Positions 25,649 through 35,253 are shown, numbered from the stretch's first letter. The stretch is 64,000 bases of DNA from Chersky-840 sp963764205 (GCA_963764205.1 CAVXRN010000003.1:62001-126000); one strand, 5' to 3'. The notes: generated by a model from the sequence alone, not told the origin. Translations and numbers: made by a program.

Positions 25649-27139
25649 ATGGCGCGCATGGAGCAGCACGATGCTCGCGCGCTCGTTTCTCAGAACCGCT
25701 CCCACAGGATTGCACCGCACGCGTTGTCGCGGACACGACGTCTCCGTGCTCTCGAGCTCCTGAGGCCAGTCCTCGTGCTCGTGATCGCCGGCGTCACGTC
25801 GCTCGGCGCGATCGCAGCCGTCGTCGCACAACCCGTGGGCGTCGCATCGGCCGCACCAGTGATCCATCCCTACGCCGGTGGCGGTGTCGTCCCCTTCGGC
25901 GATGCCGCGAGTTACGGCGCCTTGACGACGACGCTCGCGTCGGCGATCACCGGCATGGCCGCCACCCCCGACGGCAAGGGCTACTGGCTCGTGGGCGCGG
26001 ACGGTGGGGTGTTCGCCTTCGGCGACGCCGCCTTCTACGGGTCACTGGGTGCGGTCAAGCTCAACGGCCCCGTCGTCGCCATGGCATCCACTCCCGACGG
26101 CAAGGGCTACTGGCTCGCCGCGCTCGACGGTGGGGTCTTCGCCTTCGGTGACGCCGCCTTCTACGGGTCGATGGGGGCCACGACACTCGCGCAACCCATC
26201 GTCGGCATGGCCACCACCCCCGACGGCGCCGGGTACTGGCTCGTCGCCGCGGACGGTGGGGTCTTCGCCTTCGGTGACGCCGCCTTCTATGGGTCGATGG
26301 GGGCCACCCACCTCAACGCCGGCATCACGGGCATGGCCGTCACCAAGGACGGCAAGGGCTACTGGATGGTCGGCGGCGACGGCGGGGTCTTCGCCTTCGG
26401 CGACGCCGCCTTCTACGGGTCGATGGGAAAGAAACCGCCACCGGCCTCGATCGCCGGCATGGCCGCCACCCCCGACGGCAGCGGGTACTGGATGGTGGGC
26501 AACGACGGCACCGTCTACACCTTCGGTGACGCCATCGGGTACGGCGAGGCGTCGACGACGAAGCCCATCGCCCCCGTCTCGGCCATCGTCCCCACCGTCG
26601 ACGGCCAGGGCTACTGGCTGCTCGAACCCGACGACTGGTCCTATTCGTTCACGGCCCCCTCGCCGTACTCGCTGGTGCCGTCGGCGGCGATCACCGCGGT
26701 GGCAACGAGCCAGGTGGGGCCCGACCCCGACGCCTCGCAAGGCGCGTTCTGCAACCCGTACGGTCCGTGCGAAGCATGGTGCGCGCTCTTCGCCACCTGG
26801 GTGTGGGCGCGCGCCGGGATCCCGGTCCCCTCGATCCCCTTCACCGGCAACATCTACACGTGGGCCGCCGCGCACGGCAGGATCGTCCCGGGCAACGTCC
26901 TCCCCGCGCCCGGAGACGCCCTGCTCTACGGCACCGGGCCTCAGAGCACGGCGTCGTCGGTCCATACCGGACTGGTCGTCGAGGTGTGGCCCGACAGTGC
27001 GGTCCTCACGGTCGAGGGCGACGCCGGCCCGGCGCCGAGCGGACAACTGAGCGTCATCATCAACGGCCCGTTCCTGCCCCGGGATTCGGCAAACTACAAC
27101 GGCGTCCCGGTCTACGCGGTGGCTCAGCCCGTGCCTTGA
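25649..27139 (+). CDS. Secreted GYWLV/FGDAAFYG repeat protein with CHAP-like C-terminus
   Basis: A 496-residue exported protein. A long signal segment (LLRPVLVLVIAGVTSLGAI, cut near ASAA) is followed by six to seven 42-residue repeats with cores GYWLVxxDGGVF and FGDAAFYGSMG. The last 150 residues look like a CHAP amidase domain: CNPYGPCEAWCALFATWVW (catalytic Cys), PGDALLYG and SSVHTGLVVEV (catalytic His). CHAP domains cleave peptidoglycan amide bonds. The repeat number is compatible with a beta-propeller that could bind wall polysaccharide; this is inference. ATG 25649 is chosen, with ATG 25658 also possible. A related repeat gene lies at 49008-50771. Confidence 0.8.
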   Translation: MARMEQHDARALVSQNRSHRIAPHALSRTRRLRALELLRPVLVLVIAGVTSLGAIAAVVAQPVGVASAAPVIHPYAGGGVVPFGDAASYGALTTTLASAITGMAATPDGKGYWLVGADGGVFAFGDAAFYGSLGAVKLNGPVVAMASTPDGKGYWLAALDGGVFAFGDAAFYGSMGATTLAQPIVGMATTPDGAGYWLVAADGGVFAFGDAAFYGSMGATHLNAGITGMAVTKDGKGYWMVGGDGGVFAFGDAAFYGSMGKKPPPASIAGMAATPDGSGYWMVGNDGTVYTFGDAIGYGEASTTKPIAPVSAIVPTVDGQGYWLLEPDDWSYSFTAPSPYSLVPSAAITAVATSQVGPDPDASQGAFCNPYGPCEAWCALFATWVWARAGIPVPSIPFTGNIYTWAAAHGRIVPGNVLPAPGDALLYGTGPQSTASSVHTGLVVEVWPDSAVLTVEGDAGPAPSGQLSVIINGPFLPRDSANYNGVPVYAVAQPVP

Positions 27140-27242
27140 CCGGTGCCGCACGAGAGGTTGTAAGAGCTCCTCAAACTCGTTGCAATCGTTTCGCAATCAC
27201 GCCGCGGTGTCGGCCAAAGGCCGGGCACCTAGGCTCCACGCC

Positions 27243-28289
27243 ATGGCAACGTCCGCAGAGGACGCGGGGGTCGTGCCTCGCTTGAGCGAGACGATGGCCC
27301 CGGTCCTGCCCGTCACGCCGGTCGAGTCGCGCCACGACATCCCGGCTCGTCTGGCCCGGACGTTCGAGGCCGTGGTGACCAACGTGCGCAGCGCCTACGT
27401 GGGCAACGACGCCACGGTCCGCTTGGCACTGTGCTGTCTCATGGCCGAGGGTCATCTCCTGGTCGAGGACCACCCGGGCGTGGGAAAGACGACCCTGGCC
27501 AAGGCATTGGCCCGGTCCCTCGGCCTCACGTTCGGACGGGTGCAATTCACCGCCGACCTCCTCCCCGCCGATGTCACCGGGGCCATGGTGTTCGACCGGG
27601 ACAGCGGACAGATCCTGTTCCGGCCCGGACCGGTGTTCACCAACATCCTGTTGGCGGACGAGCTCAACCGCGCGTCGCCCAAGGCGCAGTCGGCGCTGTT
27701 GGAGTCGATGGAGGAACACCAGGTCAGCGCGGACGGAATCAGCCATCCCCTGCCACAACCCTTCATGGTGATCGCCACCCAGAACCCCTTCGACGCGGCG
27801 GGGACGTACCCGCTGCCCCACAGCCAACGCGACCGCTTCCTCCTCCGGCTCAGCCTGGGCTATCCCGACCGGGCCGCCGAGGACGAGTTGCTGGCCGGCA
27901 CCCTGACCCGTCCCACGCCCGACTCGTTGTCGGGAGTGGGAGGCGCCGAGTTCCTCCGCGTGTTCGCCACCGCGGTGGCGCGCACGCACGTGGCTCCCGA
28001 GGTGCGCGGCTACGTCCTCGACCTGATCGGCGAGACACGGACGCACCCCGACCTCACCGTGGGTGCCTCACCCCGGGCCGCCTTGGCCGTGCTGCGGGCG
28101 GCGGGGGCGGCGGCGGTCTCCACCGGGCGCGACTACGTGACGCCCGACGACGTGAAGCTCGTGGCCGAGCCCGCCCTCGGCCACCGCGTCGTCGTCCACC
28201 CCGCGGCAGAGCTGGCGGGTGTCACGGCGTCGTCGACGATCGAGGAGATCCTCTCTCGCATCGTTGTGCCTGTCGGCGGCCCCGGGTAA
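27243..28289 (+). CDS. MoxR-family AAA ATPase
   Basis: A 348-residue MoxR-type AAA+ ATPase. Walker A is HPGVGKTT near residue 80, Walker B is ILLADELNRASPKAQSALLE, and sensor 1 is MVIATQNPFDAAGTYPLP. SQRDRFLLRLSLGYP completes the family pattern. MoxR proteins act as chaperone-like ATPases that work with a DUF58/VWA partner. The DUF58 gene and a transglutaminase-like membrane protein follow, the common MoxR-DUF58-TgpA operon of actinobacteria. ATG 27243 precedes a short non-conserved head. Confidence 0.94.
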   Translation: MATSAEDAGVVPRLSETMAPVLPVTPVESRHDIPARLARTFEAVVTNVRSAYVGNDATVRLALCCLMAEGHLLVEDHPGVGKTTLAKALARSLGLTFGRVQFTADLLPADVTGAMVFDRDSGQILFRPGPVFTNILLADELNRASPKAQSALLESMEEHQVSADGISHPLPQPFMVIATQNPFDAAGTYPLPHSQRDRFLLRLSLGYPDRAAEDELLAGTLTRPTPDSLSGVGGAEFLRVFATAVARTHVAPEVRGYVLDLIGETRTHPDLTVGASPRAALAVLRAAGAAAVSTGRDYVTPDDVKLVAEPALGHRVVVHPAAELAGVTASSTIEEILSRIVVPVGGPG

Positions 28290-28334
28290 CGGCGTGGCCG
28301 CGGGCCCGGGCCGCCGTCGCGGCACCTGAGAGCA

Positions 28335-29631
28335 ATGCTCTGCACCCGCGGCGCGGTGTTGGCCCTCGGCGCCGCCTGCGGCGCCATCGCGGGCCTGGTC
28401 TACGGCGTCGAGGAGTTCGTGTACCTGGCGTTGGCGGTGGCGGTCCTGCTCGTCCTCGGCACGGTCTCGGCCTGGTACCGCCAACACGTCAGCCGCCGGG
28501 CCCTTCGAGTGGTGGTGAAGATCCCCCAGGCCGAGGTGTCGGCCCGACAGCCGGCGTCGGTCGAGCTCACCGTGACCAACGCGGGCCGGCGTCGACTCCC
28601 GCCCGTCCTGGTCGAAGAGGCGCGCGGCCACTGGACCGTGTCACATCCGGGCCTGGGCGACAGCTCGACCGCGCACGCGGCCCGGGGCGGCTCGGCTCAG
28701 CCCCGACGCGGGCGCGCGCCCGAGCGCCCCGTCGTCGCTGGCGGCTTCAGCTCCCTGGGCGATCGCGCGTCGTCGGACGGGTGGCTGGGCGGCCCCGGTA
28801 CCCGCCCGGACCGACGTGAGCGCGCCCGTGCCCGTCGGATCGTGGCCGGCGCGCAGCAGCTCCCCGACCTCGGTCCCGGCGAAGAGGCGGTCGTGTCGGT
28901 GCGGGTGCCCACCGACGTCCGAGGGCTTCTCACGCTGGACGATCTCGGACTGTGGTGCGGGGACCCCTTCGGTCTCGTGGTGCGAAGGATCACTCTCGCC
29001 CCGCCCGCGCATGTCGTGGTGTACCCGGTACCGGTCGCCGTCACGCGGCGCCCTCCGGGCACCCGTCCCGTCGGCCGCGAGCACCCGCCCACGATGGGGA
29101 GCAGGGACGGGCTGTCGGGTGACGAGCTCAGCGGGTTGCGCCCCTACGCCCCCGGGGACCGCCTCACCCGCCTGCACTGGCCCTCGCTGGCGCGCACGGG
29201 CGAGCTCGTCGTGCGCGAGTTCCTCGAGCCCCGGGCCGGCTCGCTGGCGCTGCTCGTGGACCTCAGGCCCTCGGCCCATGAAGGCGACACCTTCGAATCG
29301 ACGATCTCGCCGCGCCGCGGGGTTCGGGCTCTCCGCCTTGGACCGGGGGCTGACCGTGGAGCTGTGCACGAGTGCGGGTGATCGCACCGTCATCGCTCCC
29401 AACGGGGCAGGACGCCAGACGTTGCTGCGGTCCCTGGCCCTCCTCGGGACCACCACCGCGCCCCCCGCCGTCATGCGTCGGTGGGGGAGTCGACCGACGG
29501 GAGGCGCGGTGTGGGCCACCTCAGGCGTGCCCGGGCACGACGTCGTCCTCGTGACCACGGCCACAGGTGCCGCCGACCGAAGCCTGCCCGAGGCCATCGG
29601 CCGGCAAGCCGAGACGATCCTCGTGCCATGA
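28335..29631 (+). pseudogene. DUF58 protein, frameshifted near C-terminus
   Basis: This starts with two membrane helices (AVLALGAACGAIAGLVYG, LALAVAVLLVLG) and a beta-rich middle part. The DUF58 signature GLRPYAPGDRLTRLHWPSLA with GELVVREF follows. After DTFESTI (about 29310) the frame changes, and the rest (AAGFGLSALDRGLTVELCTSAG ... AIGRQAETILVP) continues in another frame to a TGA at 29629-29631. That TGA overlaps the ATG of the transglutaminase gene. This overlap and the conserved tail argue for an indel error rather than an old pseudogene. About 70 unusual residues (HAARGGSAQPRRGRAPERP and on) interrupt the N-terminal half. Confidence 0.78.
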
Positions 29632-32144
29632 GGCTTCGGGCCGGGCCGGCCGTCGCACCCGATGTCTGGCTCCTGGGCGCGTCGCTCGCCGCGGGCGTGG
29701 GCACGGCCCGTCTCACCCAGGCGCCGGGCGCGGCCCACGTCGTGGGACCCATCGCCGCCACCGTGGTGGCCGGGCACCTCGGGGCATCGGTGGCACGGCG
29801 GTTGCGCCTGTCGGTGGCCCTCGTTGTCGCCGCGGGGGTCGCCGCGGTGGTCCTGGCCACCATCTGGGGCCAGCTCCTGTCGGTCACCCGCGACGGCATC
29901 CCGACGGCCACGACGTGGAGAGCGCTCGTCTCGAAGTTCGACACGGCGGGCACCGTGATCCGATCGCATCCCACGCCGGTCCCCGCCACGCCGGAGATCG
30001 TGCTGTGCATCGCCACCGGCGCCGGGCTCGTGGCGGTGCTCGGGCGGGCCCTGTGGGCACGCCAGGAGGCGCGCGGCGCAGGAGCGATGGTGGCGCTCCT
30101 CCCCACGTTCGGGTTGTTCTGCTACACCGCGCTGCTGAGCTCGCAGGTCGACCGGGTCACCGGCGTCGTCGCCTACCTCGTGTGTGCCCTGGGCTTCGTC
30201 ATCACCGCCGACCGTGCCTCCGCCGCCAACCGTGCCTCCGCCGCCAACCGTGCCGCCGCCGCCAGTGTCGCCGCGGCCCGTGCCGCCGTCTCAGGCACCA
30301 GGTCGAGGCGGGTCGGGCCGGGGTTCATGGCGACGCTCCCGGCCGTGGCAGCCGCCGCGCTGGCCGTCGTCGTGCCCCTGGCGGCCAGCCCGGCTCTGGC
30401 GGGCCTGCGGGTGGACGCCCTGCCGTTCCCCCAGTCCTCAGGAGGCACCGGGGGTCTCGACCTGGCCACGGGCGGCCCCGGGAACGGAGGGAGCGGGACA
30501 GAAGGCATCACCAACGCGGCACCGGGCGCCAACGGGGTCCGCGCCATCGACCTCGTCGACAACCTGAAGGCCGTCCTCGTCAACCGGACCACCGACGTCA
30601 TGTTCGACGCCCGCACCCCGCTCCCGACCTACTGGCAGGTGGCGGTGCTCACGGACTTCGACGGAACGGCGTGGATGCCCGACCCGACCACCGAGGCCGC
30701 GGCCCAGAGCTTCGCCCTCTCCCCCCAGACCCAGGGGGTGCCGGGCCTGCCTGCGCTCCCAGAGCCCGCCACGACCAGGACCTTCCGCGCCCAGATCACC
30801 ATCGGGGACCTCGAGAGCACGTTGCTGCCTCTCCCCCCCACCACGATCTCGGTCGACACCGACGCCGACCTCGTGCCGGGCTTCGGTGCCGTCGAGCCGG
30901 TGGAGGCGGCCCCTGGCCTGAGCTACGACGCCGTCGCCCGGGTACCGGCGAACCCCACCAGGGCCGCTCGTCCCTCCGATACCGTGCCCGCCTCGCAATT
31001 GGCGCCGTACCTGCAAATTCCGGTCGAGCCCGCCCCCGTCGTGGCCCTCGCCCACCAGATCGTGGCCGGGGCCATCAGCCCCGCGGCCGAGGCCGCCGAC
31101 CTGGCCCGATGGTTCGACAGCGGGCGGTTCCGCTACACGCTTTCCCCCCCGCCGGCGAGCGGGACCGACGCCCTGGAGTCGTTCCTCTTCAGCTCGCGGG
31201 CCGGATTCTGTCAGCAATTCGCCGCGGCGTACGGGGTGCTGGCACGGATCGACGGGCTGCCGACACGGATCGCGGTGGGGTTCACGTCGGGAGATTCCCG
31301 CGGCGACGACCGCTACCAGGTCACGGGGTCCGACGCCCACGTGTGGCCGGAGGTGTATCTCGGCCCCTCGACGGGGTGGACGTCCTACGAACCGACACCG
31401 GCCTCGTCGAGCGAGGTGACCGGGGTCGGGGTGAACTCGGGCAGCAGAACGAGCTCCCAGAACCCCGGGGCCCGCTCGACGGCGACCACGGCCTCCACCG
31501 TGGCCACCCTCCGCCGCCCCTCGTCCGACGTCTCGGTGCCCCCGACGCGACCGGTCACCGGGCACGCACGGGCGGCGGCAACCGTGACATCGGGCGGGTC
31601 GTCCGGGAGCCCGGCCCGGCTGGCCACGATCGGCGCAGCGCTGGTGGCGATCGCGATCCTTGTGGGCTGGTGGGCGCGACGCGCCGTTCGCAACGGATGG
31701 GACCCGGTCGGGCTCGTACGCGAGCGACGCCGCCGACGCCGGCGGGGACGGGCGCCCGATGCCACCACCGAGGTGCTCGTCCAGTGGCACGACGCCGTCA
31801 CCGTCCTCGAGCGGGCCCGCCTGGGACGACGACCGGCCGAGACCCTCCAGGAGCACGCGGCGCGCCTTCAGTCCCTGGTCGGCGCCCAATGGTTGTCGCC
31901 CTACCGACCCGTCACCGACCCCGGGGCGCGGACCCCGACCGGCCCCGCTTCGCCATCGGCCGAGGTGACGATCGACGCCACCATCGAGGCCTACGTCGCT
32001 CTCGCCGCCCTGGCCTCCCGGGCGAGCTACGGCGCCCACCCCTGCACAGCGCAGGAGGCCGCTGACGCCGAGCACCTCGGCGCGCTCGTGGCATCGGGGC
32101 TCGCCCATCAGCGCGGCCGGCGCGGCGTCCTCGTCGGGTCGTGA
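29628..32144 (+). CDS. TgpA-like transglutaminase-domain membrane protein
   Basis: An 838-residue protein. About six membrane helices fill the first 250 residues, then comes a long extracytoplasmic region. The transglutaminase core is SRAGFCQQFAAAYGVLARIDGLPTRIAVG (nucleophilic Cys) with GSDAHVWPEVYLG (His), and a last membrane helix (LATIGAALVAIAILVGWW) precedes a cytoplasmic tail. It matches the DUF3488/TgpA type found with MoxR and DUF58 and is likely to act on cell-surface proteins or peptidoglycan-linked substrates. ATG 29628 overlaps the DUF58 stop. A short 18-bp repeat (30213-30248) adds RASAAN repeats after helix six. Confidence 0.9.
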   Translation: MRLRAGPAVAPDVWLLGASLAAGVGTARLTQAPGAAHVVGPIAATVVAGHLGASVARRLRLSVALVVAAGVAAVVLATIWGQLLSVTRDGIPTATTWRALVSKFDTAGTVIRSHPTPVPATPEIVLCIATGAGLVAVLGRALWARQEARGAGAMVALLPTFGLFCYTALLSSQVDRVTGVVAYLVCALGFVITADRASAANRASAANRAAAASVAAARAAVSGTRSRRVGPGFMATLPAVAAAALAVVVPLAASPALAGLRVDALPFPQSSGGTGGLDLATGGPGNGGSGTEGITNAAPGANGVRAIDLVDNLKAVLVNRTTDVMFDARTPLPTYWQVAVLTDFDGTAWMPDPTTEAAAQSFALSPQTQGVPGLPALPEPATTRTFRAQITIGDLESTLLPLPPTTISVDTDADLVPGFGAVEPVEAAPGLSYDAVARVPANPTRAARPSDTVPASQLAPYLQIPVEPAPVVALAHQIVAGAISPAAEAADLARWFDSGRFRYTLSPPPASGTDALESFLFSSRAGFCQQFAAAYGVLARIDGLPTRIAVGFTSGDSRGDDRYQVTGSDAHVWPEVYLGPSTGWTSYEPTPASSSEVTGVGVNSGSRTSSQNPGARSTATTASTVATLRRPSSDVSVPPTRPVTGHARAAATVTSGGSSGSPARLATIGAALVAIAILVGWWARRAVRNGWDPVGLVRERRRRRRRGRAPDATTEVLVQWHDAVTVLERARLGRRPAETLQEHAARLQSLVGAQWLSPYRPVTDPGARTPTGPASPSAEVTIDATIEAYVALAALASRASYGAHPCTAQEAADAEHLGALVASGLAHQRGRRGVLVGS
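30213..30262 (+). repeat. 18-bp in-frame tandem repeat in TgpA-like gene
   Basis: CGTGCCTCCGCCGCCAAC is present twice, with a partial third copy. It encodes RASAAN repeats in the loop after the last N-terminal membrane helix. Confidence 0.8.
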
Positions 32145-32213
32145 TCACGGCGGGATGGTCACGGCGTCCAGGGCGGCGCGAGGATGGCGCCACCGCACCA
32201 CAGGAGGCACGAC

Positions 32214-33482
32214 GTGACGACCCATCAGACACTGGGCGTAGACGACATCGAGCTGTCGAACCTCGACTTCTGGCAGGAGCCGTGGTTGGTGCGCGAACAG
32301 GCCTTCGCCACGCTGCGGGCGCAGCGGCCCATCGCCTTCTTCCCCGACCCCGAGATCGAGGTGGAGACGATCGTGCCCATCCCGCCGGGCCGCGGCTACT
32401 ACGCCATCACCCGCTACGCGGATGTGGTCGAGATGAGCCGGCACCCCGAGCTGTTCTGCTCGGGCCAGTCGGGCACCACCATCCTCGACATGCCCCCCGA
32501 GCTCCTCGAGTTCTTCGGCTCGATGATCAACATGGACGACCCCCGCCATGCCCGGCTCCGCCGCATCGTCTCGGCCGCGTTCAACCCCCGCATGGTGCGC
32601 GCCGTGGAGGAGAACATCGAGCAGGTGGCCGACGACCTGATCGACACCGTACGCGACAAGGGTGAGTGCGACTTCGTGACCGAGGTGGCGGCGCGCCTGC
32701 CGCTCAAGATCATCTGCGACATGATGGGCGTGCCCGAGAGCGAATACGACACGGTCTTCAACCGCTCCAACATCATCTTGTCGTTCGGCGACACCGAGTA
32801 CGTCCCCGAGGGCGAGGACCCCGTGCTGGCGTTCATGAACGCCGGCAACGACCTGGCGCAGCTCATGCAGGGCCTGGCCGCGCACCGCCTCGAGCACCCC
32901 ACCGACGACCTCACCTCGGCGCTCGTGAACGCCAACGTCGACGGTGAGTCACTCACCCACGCCGAGCTGGCCTCGTTCTTCATCTTGCTCGTAGTCGCCG
33001 GCAACGAGACGACACGCAACGCCATCAGTCACGGCCTGTGGGCCTTCACCGAGAATCCCGACCAGCGCGCCATCTGCGCCGGCGACTTCGACACGGTCGC
33101 GGCCACCGCCGTCGACGAGATCGTGCGCTGGGCCTCGCCGGTCATCTTCATGCGCCGCACCGTCACCGAGCCCACCACGCTGTCGGGCCACGACTTCGCC
33201 GAAGGCGACAAGTGCATCCTCTTCTACAACTCGGCCAACCGCGACGAGGACGTGTTCTCCGACCCCCAGCGCTTCGACGTGTTGCGCCACCCCAACCCCC
33301 ACGTCGGCTTCGGCGCCCCGGGGCCGCATTTCTGCCTCGGCGCGCACCTGGCCCGACGCGAGATCACGGTCATGTTCCGCGAGCTCTTCCGGCACCTCCC
33401 CGACATCCGGGCCACGGCGGAGCCCGACCGGTTGCGGTCGAACTTCATCAACGGCATCAAGCACCTGCCCTGCGCGTACTGA
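32214..33482 (+). CDS. Cytochrome P450, CYP125/142/124-like
   Basis: A 422-residue P450. The I-helix is LLVVAGNETTRNAISHG, the ExxR region is in the VDEIVRWASPVIFMRR block, and the haem-binding loop is FGAPGPHFCLGAHLARRE with the axial Cys. The AGNETTRN form is typical of actinobacterial CYP125/CYP142/CYP124 enzymes that hydroxylate the terminal methyl of steroid or branched lipid side chains, which agrees with the ipd genes upstream; exact subfamily is inferred. GTG 32214 follows AGGAGG by 7 bases. Confidence 0.92.
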   Translation: MTTHQTLGVDDIELSNLDFWQEPWLVREQAFATLRAQRPIAFFPDPEIEVETIVPIPPGRGYYAITRYADVVEMSRHPELFCSGQSGTTILDMPPELLEFFGSMINMDDPRHARLRRIVSAAFNPRMVRAVEENIEQVADDLIDTVRDKGECDFVTEVAARLPLKIICDMMGVPESEYDTVFNRSNIILSFGDTEYVPEGEDPVLAFMNAGNDLAQLMQGLAAHRLEHPTDDLTSALVNANVDGESLTHAELASFFILLVVAGNETTRNAISHGLWAFTENPDQRAICAGDFDTVAATAVDEIVRWASPVIFMRRTVTEPTTLSGHDFAEGDKCILFYNSANRDEDVFSDPQRFDVLRHPNPHVGFGAPGPHFCLGAHLARREITVMFRELFRHLPDIRATAEPDRLRSNFINGIKHLPCAY

Positions 33483-33485
33483 CCA

Positions 33486-33531
33486 GGAGAGCCCTGGGAC
33501 CCGGAGAGCCCTGGGACCCGGAGCCCTGAGG
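33486..33531. repeat. 17-bp tandem repeat after P450 stop
   Basis: GGAGAGCCCTGGGACCC at 33486-33502 and again at 33503-33519, with a partial third copy. It starts 4 bases after the P450 stop codon. Confidence 0.88.
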
Positions 33532-33560
33532 CCATCGACGTTTGGCGTGGCCATGCGTAA

Positions 33561-33568
33561 GTAGTAAC
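33561..33568. repeat. Target site duplication, left copy
   Basis: GTAGTAAC directly precedes the left inverted repeat. The same 8 bases follow the right inverted repeat at 36671-36678. Eight bases is the usual target duplication of IS1595-family elements. Confidence 0.88.
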
Positions 33569-33594
33569 GGTAACTATCCCATCTCTGTATAAGT
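33569..33594 (+). repeat. Left terminal inverted repeat of the IS element
   Basis: It begins GGTAACTATCCC and ends CTGTATAAGT. It pairs with 36645-36670 read on the opposite strand. Confidence 0.88.
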
Positions 33595-33916
33595 GGCGTA
33601 AACTACAGCAAGGTGATTTCTCCACAGGGCTGTGGAGTGAAGGGTTGCTTCTTGGAGGTCCCAGGACCGGCAATCCTCCAGCGGGCAGTGAGGCCCAAAC
33701 GCCATGTCGGGATCGTTGCGTTGCGCTTATCGAAGTTCAACGGGTCTTAGGCCGAAGATGCCTCTATGGACCTTCGCCCCACGCGCCCATTTGTCGAATC
33801 CGGTCTCAGGGGGAGATGAGATCGTGGACTCGACAAAATATCCCCCGCTGTCAGTTTCCCGGCCCGGCCCGGCACCTACCTGTAGGGGCAACTTGCCCTC
33901 GCAGGGGATGGTCTGA
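33595..33916. other. Non-coding left arm of the IS element
   Basis: About 320 bases between the left inverted repeat and the first cargo gene. The only sizeable frame (33704-33916) has no recognisable composition or motif. An inverted repeat GGGCAA-C-TTGCCC at 33886-33898 lies 18 bases upstream of the 33917 start and may be an operator or part of a hairpin. Confidence 0.35.
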
Positions 33917-34333
33917 ATGGCTGAGCGCAACCCCGGCAGTTTCGGGGACTTCGTCGTCGGAACGGGTAGGTCATGGTGGGGCCTAGTGGCGTCGATCGCC
34001 ACGGCCGCAAGCCTGGTGCTGTTTGCCCTCAGCGAACGCCGCTGGGCTGGTTGGTTGCTGGCTGCCGCCCTGGCGCTGCTACTCATAAGCAGCTTTCTGT
34101 ACCACCGCAGATGGGTCCACGATCACAGCACCTCGGATGTTCCGCCAACCCCACAGCAACTTCCGTTGGTCTATGCACCGGGGTCCAACTTCTACCTGGA
34201 CCGGCCGGTCGAGCATCAACCCACGACAACAGACTCAACCGTGATCTACGTCATCCAACAGGACCCAAAGTTGCCGTTCTGGCCTCCGCCGTATCAGCCC
34301 CCACCCTCCAAACCGGACGAGGGGCAGCCGTAG
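33917..34333 (+). CDS. Two-helix membrane protein, IS cargo, unknown function
   Basis: A 138-residue protein. Two hydrophobic segments (WWGLVASIATAASLVLFAL and AGWLLAAALALLLISSFLY) are separated by SERRW, with a polar Pro-rich C-terminal half ending PPYQPPPSKPDEGQP. No catalytic motif is visible. It is encoded in the same sense as the small 35254 gene and opposite to the 282-residue cargo gene. Its Pro-rich cytoplasmic tail suggests a scaffolding or partner-binding role, but I do not recognise the family. Confidence 0.6.
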   Translation: MAERNPGSFGDFVVGTGRSWWGLVASIATAASLVLFALSERRWAGWLLAAALALLLISSFLYHRRWVHDHSTSDVPPTPQQLPLVYAPGSNFYLDRPVEHQPTTTDSTVIYVIQQDPKLPFWPPPYQPPPSKPDEGQP

Positions 34334-34385
34334 AGGGTGACCTCCTGTGAGGCGCCCAATCGGTGCTAATGGCACCTCTGCCCAC

Positions 34386-35234
34386 CTAAATGAATGGGCC
34401 GAGCCTTTCGGCGACGTCGACCACAAAGTCCCGAATCTCTATGAGCCGGTCGAAAATGGGGGATCGATTCATAAAGGGAGGACTGTCCTCAAAAGCTACG
34501 CGAATGGTGACGTCAGCATTCACGTCCACTTCGTGCTCGGCGACGAATCTGAGCTTTATGCCGTCATCCAAGAGCGCGACAGGTTCCAGGCGACCATCGA
34601 TGATGGAAGAAACCGCACCGATTGCAGTCACCGCATCCAAACGGAGCGGGGTGAAGTGGATTGCCTGGTGTTTGTCCTGATTCGACAACTCTGCGAGTCG
34701 GGCCAAGGGGTGGATATCGGCGTGGGGTGCCCAAGTGTAGGGCTGCACGTCCTTAATGATCTCGTATGCCGGTGCGGATACGAACGGGGCGATTCGCAAC
34801 GGGCCCGGCTTGCCGCGCTCGGGGCCGCGTTGGTGGGCCGTCGGTGGCACCGTCAGCGTCGGAAAGTAAGTGTTGTCGATTACTTTTTGAAACTCCTCTG
34901 GCGTCATTCTTCCCGCACACTCTTTTTCGACAAGGCGGCAAGCGAGATATTCCAGTGCAGCACGCAGATTTTGGACGATGTCGCCGACGATGGCAGCACC
35001 GCGGATGCTGGGGCTTGGAATCTGCCCGTAGACGTGGATGCCCGGTTGTGGCTGTACGTAGACCTGGGCATTCAGGGCGCACGGGTTTTCGGTGAAGTGT
35101 TCCCGAAAGAACTCGCTAAGAGTTTTAAGGTGGTCCTCTGCTCGGAGCATCTTCGCTTCAATGCCGGCCTCCGGAGGGTAGGGCGGTACCCCCTGGGCGA
35201 CACTCTTACTTCCGGTCCACCCTGGCGACGTCAC
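34386..35234 (-). CDS. Uncharacterised mobile-element protein with helical NLR-AL core
   Basis: A 282-residue protein with a GTG start at 35234. The N-terminal segment EAKMLRAEDHLKTLSEFFREH is followed by IVGDIVQNLRAALEYLACRLVE, then the polar motif ELSNQDKHQAIHF. Similar proteins with a (G/D)xxxNLRxALxxLxxxL helix and a later NxDKH motif are found in phages and mobile elements without assigned function. The helical layout recalls HEPN-like proteins, but the HEPN RxxxxH motif is not evident. It faces the 33917 gene and is divergent from the small 35254 gene. Confidence 0.6.
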   Translation of the reverse strand: MTSPGWTGSKSVAQGVPPYPPEAGIEAKMLRAEDHLKTLSEFFREHFTENPCALNAQVYVQPQPGIHVYGQIPSPSIRGAAIVGDIVQNLRAALEYLACRLVEKECAGRMTPEEFQKVIDNTYFPTLTVPPTAHQRGPERGKPGPLRIAPFVSAPAYEIIKDVQPYTWAPHADIHPLARLAELSNQDKHQAIHFTPLRLDAVTAIGAVSSIIDGRLEPVALLDDGIKLRFVAEHEVDVNADVTIRVAFEDSPPFMNRSPIFDRLIEIRDFVVDVAERLGPFI

Positions 35235-35253
35235 GATCTAACCTTGGAGGACG

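Noticed and set aside
30438..32108. A 556-codon minus-strand frame
   Set aside because: It is antisense to the transglutaminase gene, Gly/Arg/Val-rich and without any motif.
34386..35234. HEPN toxin assignment for the 282-residue IS cargo protein
   Set aside because: The helical pattern is suggestive, but I could not find the RxxxxH RNase motif, so it is left as uncharacterised.
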